Shown here piece after piece: positions 60,636 to 64,000 of a DNA stretch of 64,000 bases. Every line of letters starts with the position of its first letter. Positions within the stretch are counted from its first letter, which is position 1. Below the pieces are notes generated by a model. The model was given only the letters and a program-made list of their open reading frames with translations. It was not told the DNA's origin and ran no database searches. The position numbers and the translations under genes are program-made. Source of the DNA: Cupriavidus gilardii (lineage in GTDB: Bacteria > Pseudomonadota > Gammaproteobacteria > Burkholderiales > Burkholderiaceae); contig NZ_VZOV01000025.1 of assembly GCF_008801915.1 (NCBI RefSeq), positions 1 to 64,000 on the forward strand. Reading direction: 5' to 3'.

Positions 60636-61379
60636 CTACTTCATCAGCTTGCGCAACTCGCTGGCATCGAAGCGATCGTTCGGCGTGTTTTCCAGATGCT
60701 CGCCGAGCCGATCCAAGGCCGCCTGCACGGCCTCGAGCTTTTCCTGTTGGCTGGCCGCATGGTCGATCAGGCTTTTGAGCGCCAGCGACACCGGATCGTC
60801 GGCGTTCGGCGTGATGCCGTAAGCCGAGAACTCCTGCCGTGCGCCCTGCTGCGAAGGCGGTGCGTCGGGCAGGATGATGCGGGCCGGCACGCCGACCGCG
60901 GTCGCGCCCGGCGGCACCGGCTTCAGTACCACGGCATTGGAGCCGACGCGCGCGCCATCGCCGATGGTGAAGCCGCCCAGCACCTTGGCGCCGGCGCTGA
61001 CGACCACGCCGGTGCCCAGCGTCGGATGCCGCTTCTGGCCCTTGTACAGCGAGGTACCGCCCAGCGTCACGCCCTGATAGATCGTGCAGTCGTCGCCGAT
61101 CTCGGCGGTCTCGCCGATCACCACGCCCATGCCGTGATCGATGAACACGCGCCGGCCCATCTTCACCGCCGGATGGATCTCGATGCCGGTCAGGAAACGC
61201 GACCAGTGCGAGATCCAGCGGCCCAGCCAGTGCATCCCTGCATTCCAGCAGGCGTGCGCGAAGCGGTGGAACACCACGGCATGCAGGCCCGGGTAGCATG
61301 TCAGCACCTCCAGCCGGCTGCGCGCGGCGGGGTCGCGCTGCATGATGGTGTCGATATCTTCCTTGAGGCGAGAGAACAT
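60636..61379 (-). CDS. cysE: Serine O-acetyltransferase
   Basis: 247 residues from ATG 61379. Left-handed beta-helix with hexapeptide repeats (I-H-P-A-V-K-M-G-R-R-V-F-I-D-H-G and following) and catalytic histidine H-G-M-G-V-V-I-G-E-T. It makes O-acetylserine for cysteine. The C-terminal tail beyond the helix is about 75 residues, longer than in E. coli CysE, where the C-terminus mediates cysteine synthase binding; this one does not end in isoleucine. The 360-bp region upstream to the trmJ stop holds no further gene. Confidence 0.93.
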   Translation of the reverse strand: MFSRLKEDIDTIMQRDPAARSRLEVLTCYPGLHAVVFHRFAHACWNAGMHWLGRWISHWSRFLTGIEIHPAVKMGRRVFIDHGMGVVIGETAEIGDDCTIYQGVTLGGTSLYKGQKRHPTLGTGVVVSAGAKVLGGFTIGDGARVGSNAVVLKPVPPGATAVGVPARIILPDAPPSQQGARQEFSAYGITPNADDPVSLALKSLIDHAASQQEKLEAVQAALDRLGEHLENTPNDRFDASELRKLMK

Positions 61380-61739
61380 CTTGGTCGTGTGCGATTGCCC
61401 CGCCGTGCCGCGCGCCATCGGAACGCGCATGCCGCCGGGGTCGTGTCCGGGCGATGCCCTGTGGAAACGGAAGCAGGGAGTGTAAGAGATTTGGCACCCT
61501 GATGCCGTCATGGGCATCGGGCGTCGCACCTGCCCCGCCGCTATGTCGACACGCGCGGGACAAGCCCGGGCGTGGGCGGCGCGGGCGTCAACATCGCTCG
61601 CGATGAAAGGCGTAGGCAGCGGTGCGGATCGCATGCTCGCCGGCGCGCTCGCGTCGCGCCGGCGACAGGCCGGCCGCCCCCTCGGGACGTGGGCGAGGAG
61701 CGTCGGTGTTCCGGGAAAAGGCGGCGATTCGCGCCAATG

Positions 61740-62672
61740 TCATGTCTCCGTGGTGTGGCCACTGCGGTCGTCGCTGCGGTCGTCGCTGCGGTTGTCGCTG
61801 CGGTGGTCGCTGCGGTCGCCGCTGCGCGATCCGCGCCCGGCCAGCGTCATCTGCTTGGCGATGCCGCGCAGCAGATTGACCTCCTCCTGCTCCAGCCCGC
61901 TGCGCGCGAACAGCCGGCGCAGCCGCGGCATCAGCTTTTTCGGATGCGCCGGATCGAGAAAGCCGATCGCCTCCAGGCCCTGCTGCAGATGCGCGAACAT
62001 CGCCTCGATCTGCTCGGCCGTCGCGGCCTGCCCAGCATAGCCGATATCGCTGGGCGGCGCCGCGCGCTCCTGCAGCAGCGCCAGCCGCATCTCGTAGGCG
62101 ACGAGCTGCACCGCCTGGGCCAGGTTCAGCGAGGCGTAGGCCGGATTGGCGGGGATATGGGTCACCACCGAGCAGCGGTCGACGGCCTCGTTGGGCAGGC
62201 CGAAGCGCTCGTTGCCGAAGACAAACGCGATATCGGTCGGCCCGGCGGTTTCCGCTTCGGTGCCGGACGCGCCGGCCAGCAAGTGCTCGCTGGCCTTTGC
62301 CGTCGCCTCGCGCGGCAGCAGCCGCGGTGGCCCGAATTCGCGCTGGCGCGCGGTCATCGCGACGGTATAGGACGCGCCGGCCAGCGCCGTCTCCAGATCG
62401 TCGACGACGCGCGCGGCACGCAGCACGTCGTCGGCGCCGCTGGCCAGCGCGACGGCTTCCGGATGCTCGCGCACCGCCGGCTCGCGCGGCGACACCAGCA
62501 CCAGCGTGCCGGCCCGGCCGCCGAAGCCCATGGTCTTGATGGCGCGCGCGACCGAGCCGACGTTGCCGGGATGGCTGGTTTCGACCAGCACGAAGCGCAC
62601 GCGTGCGAACGCGGCGTCCAGGGCGGCCTGTTGCGCGCCCGGGGCTGCGTTTGCCTGCTCGCTCGTGTCCAT
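61740..62672 (-). CDS. trmJ: tRNA (cytidine/uridine-2'-O-)-methyltransferase TrmJ
   Basis: 310 residues. SPOUT methyltransferase with V-E-T-S-H-P-G-N-V-G-S-V-A-R-A-I and trefoil-knot motif F-G-N-E-R-F-G-L-P-N, I-P-A-N-P-A-Y-A-S-L-N-L. It methylates position 32 of several tRNAs using SAM. After the knot domain the C-terminus ends in five R-S-D-x units encoded by a 12-nt minisatellite. It is divergent from suhB. Confidence 0.91.
   Translation of the reverse strand: MDTSEQANAAPGAQQAALDAAFARVRFVLVETSHPGNVGSVARAIKTMGFGGRAGTLVLVSPREPAVREHPEAVALASGADDVLRAARVVDDLETALAGASYTVAMTARQREFGPPRLLPREATAKASEHLLAGASGTEAETAGPTDIAFVFGNERFGLPNEAVDRCSVVTHIPANPAYASLNLAQAVQLVAYEMRLALLQERAAPPSDIGYAGQAATAEQIEAMFAHLQQGLEAIGFLDPAHPKKLMPRLRRLFARSGLEQEEVNLLRGIAKQMTLAGRGSRSGDRSDHRSDNRSDDRSDDRSGHTTET
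61763..61822 (-). repeat. Five-unit 12-nt minisatellite inside trmJ
   Basis: Units TGCGGTCGTCGC (two identical, then one with T, one with G and one with C-C changes) at 61763-61822. Each codes four residues, R-S-D-x, at the C-terminus. Unit number could vary among strains without breaking the frame. Confidence 0.85.
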
Positions 62673-62867
62673 TGCCGGGTTCCTATACAATGCAGGGTTC
62701 CAATTTATTTGGCGCGCCGCCGCCCCGCTGGTCCAGGCATCGATGCCGGCCAGCACAGACAAGGTCAGCGCGCCCGTTCTTCTACAATCCGTTGTGTTGT
62801 CCGCCGGGAGCCGCGCGCGCCATGCCGTCCGCAGCGCTGCCCGCTTTCCGGCGTCCTGGAGAGATTC

Positions 62868-63686
62868 ATGCATCCGATGCTCAATATCGCCATCAAGGCG
62901 GCCCGCAAGGCCGGTTCCATCATCAATCGCGCGTCGATGGACGTGGATCTCCTGCGTGTTTCGCGCAAGCAGCACAACGATTTCGTCACCGAGGTCGACC
63001 GCGCCGCCGAGGCCGCGATCATCGAGATCATCCGCACCGCGTACCCGGAACACGGCATTCTAGCGGAAGAGTCCGGCCAGTCCTGGCGCGAGGGCGAGGA
63101 AGGCCACGAGTACACCTGGGTCATCGACCCGCTCGACGGCACCACCAATTTCATCCACGGCTTCCCGCAGTACTGCGTGTCGATCGCCCAGCTGCACAAG
63201 GGCTCGCCGGTGCAGGCGGTGGTCTACGATCCGACCCGGGACGAACTGTTCACCGCGACCAAGGGCGCCGGCGCCTTCCTCAACAACCGCCGCATCCGCG
63301 TCAGCCGCCGCGACAAGCTGGCCGACTGCCTGATCGGTACCGGCTTCCCCTTCCGTGACCTGGACGGCCTCGAGGCCTATGTCGAAGTGTTCGCGCTGAT
63401 GACGCAGAACTGCGCCGGCCTGCGCCGGCCCGGCGCCGCCGCACTGGACCTGGCCTACGTCGCCTGCGGCCGGCTGGACGGCTTCTTCGAGACCGGCCTG
63501 AAGCCCTGGGACATGGCGGCCGGCATGCTGCTGATCACCGAAGCCGGCGGCCTGGTCGGCAACTACGCCGGCGAAGCGCGCCAGCTCGAACAGGGCGAGG
63601 TGCTGGCCGGCAACCCGAAGGCATTCGCGCAGATGGTGCGCCTGCTGGCGCCGTACTCGCTGGATAACGGCGGGCCGGCGGCCTGA
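62868..63686 (+). CDS. suhB: Inositol-1-monophosphatase family (SuhB)
   Basis: 272 residues from ATG 62868 (GGAGAGA upstream). Metal-binding motifs D-F-V-T-E-V-D, E-E-S-G and W-V-I-D-P-L-D-G-T-T-N-F, plus the C-terminal W-D-M-A-A-G (third metal ligand). SuhB dephosphorylates inositol monophosphate and also joins the antitermination complex on rRNA operons. It is divergent from trmJ. Confidence 0.94.
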   Translation: MHPMLNIAIKAARKAGSIINRASMDVDLLRVSRKQHNDFVTEVDRAAEAAIIEIIRTAYPEHGILAEESGQSWREGEEGHEYTWVIDPLDGTTNFIHGFPQYCVSIAQLHKGSPVQAVVYDPTRDELFTATKGAGAFLNNRRIRVSRRDKLADCLIGTGFPFRDLDGLEAYVEVFALMTQNCAGLRRPGAAALDLAYVACGRLDGFFETGLKPWDMAAGMLLITEAGGLVGNYAGEARQLEQGEVLAGNPKAFAQMVRLLAPYSLDNGGPAA

Positions 63687-63758
63687 GGGGCGTGAAAGCA
63701 GCCGGCGCGGCGCCCGCGGTGGCCCGGCGGTGACCGATACGTGGTCGCACTGAAGTCG

Positions 63759-63788
63759 TTGGGCAATATACGCAAAATTGTTTATATT
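63759..63788 (+). promoter_or_regulatory. Putative promoter of hicA
   Basis: TTGGGC (63759-63764), 18-bp spacer, TATATT (63783-63788), in an AT-rich patch unlike the surroundings. It would start transcription about 60 bp upstream of the hicA GTG. Confidence 0.45.
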
Positions 63789-63820
63789 CACCAAAGGCGC
63801 ATGACTGAATCGGGCTGACA

Positions 63821-63850
63821 CTTCGCCTCCGTTCACGGGCGGAGGCGAAG
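63821..63850 (+). promoter_or_regulatory. Hairpin sequestering the hicA ribosome site
   Basis: CTTCGCCTCCG (63821-63831) pairs perfectly with CGGAGGCGAAG (63840-63850) across an 8-nt loop. The right arm contains the GGAGG ribosome site and touches the GTG start (63850-63852). Folding would hide the site, lowering translation of the toxin. Confidence 0.65.
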
Positions 63851-64000
63851 TGAAGCAGAGCGAGTTCAGACGCTGGCTAGGCCGGCAAGGCGCGACCTTC
63901 GCCGACGGCGGAAAGCACCTGAAGGTCTATCTCAACGGCCGACAGAGCACGATGCCGCGGCATCCCGGAAAGGAAATCGCCGAACGCACGCGCAAGGCCA
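63850..64000 (+). CDS. hicA: HicA-type mRNA interferase toxin (partial)
   Basis: Runs off the right edge after 50 residues. M-K-Q-S-E-F-R-R-W-L then G-A-T-F-A-D-G-G-K-H-L-K-V-Y-L-N-G-R-Q-S and P-R-H-P-G-K-E-I-A-E: the double-stranded-RNA-binding-like HicA fold with its histidine in K-H-L-K. Starts with GTG 63850 behind GGAGG. HicA cleaves mRNA and is neutralised by HicB, which should follow just right of the window. Confidence 0.85.
   Translation, partial: MKQSEFRRWLGRQGATFADGGKHLKVYLNGRQSTMPRHPGKEIAERTRKA

Noticed and set aside
61572..63686. Fusion-like long frame leading into suhB
   Set aside because: SuhB has its own start and ribosome site at 62868; the upstream part shadows trmJ and its Val-Ala run is the minisatellite read in antisense.

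Overview
The window is a high-GC betaproteobacterial chromosome segment. Its gene order (thrS-infC-rpmI-rplT-pheS-pheT-ihfA-merR-tRNA-Pro on one side; lysC-tilS-accA-alkA-like-cysS, TPR gene, ppiA-ppiB-lpxH, cysE, trmJ and suhB on the other) together with Bug-type and TRAP uptake systems and 3-hydroxybutyrate/acetoacetate genes points to Burkholderiaceae, most likely a Cupriavidus/Ralstonia-like organism. The species assignment is inference from gene order and base composition, without a database search. || Region 1-5381 is a decayed prophage integrated at tRNA-Pro(GGG). It holds a tyrosine integrase that has lost its catalytic half, a DUF4224-type gene with an amber stop, a Lar-like zinc-ribbon gene, a badly frameshifted ASCH-like phage gene, a small intact membrane protein, a tail-fibre gene with an amber stop and a frameshift, and a frameshifted small tail-associated gene. 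Among them sits one full-length, lower-GC radical SAM/SPASM gene. The far end of the prophage lies left of the window. || Region 5382-20602 is mostly housekeeping: tRNA-Pro, MerR regulator, IHF-alpha, PheRS, L20, L35, IF-3 (with an ATC start), ThrRS, tRNA-Val, the RelA-RidA-hydrolase operon, then a ketone-body module (3-hydroxybutyrate dehydrogenase, DUF411 protein, succinyl-CoA:acetoacetate CoA-transferase scoAB) with a divergent PAS-LuxR regulator. Region 21401-32703 holds a thioesterase, a TRAP transporter (dctQMP), an SDR and ETF-ubiquinone oxidoreductase divergent across a TetR-type palindrome, a PilZ protein, a GntR regulator with an LhgO-like oxidase, and chorismate synthase. Region 32796-43479 holds an LplT-PlsC-like fusion, a CBS protein, MetY, a hydrolase, a YihY-family protein, WrbA, DUF2069, a GlcD-like oxidase and a methanethiol-oxidase-type selenium-binding protein with a coupled membrane protein. 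|| Region 44333-49193 is a catabolic cluster: Bug solute-binding protein, a tiny histidine-rich repeat ORF coupled on both sides, an AtuA-like protein split into two genes, an IclR regulator and an acyl-CoA dehydrogenase. The rest (49539-63686) is MscS, tRNA-Ser(GCT), lysC, tilS, accA, a DNA glycosylase with a histone-H1-like tail, cysS, a TPR lipoprotein-like gene, two cyclophilins, lpxH, cysE, trmJ with a coding minisatellite, and suhB. The right edge cuts into a hicA toxin gene whose ribosome site lies in a perfect hairpin. Convergent gene junctions repeatedly carry GC-rich palindromic elements.
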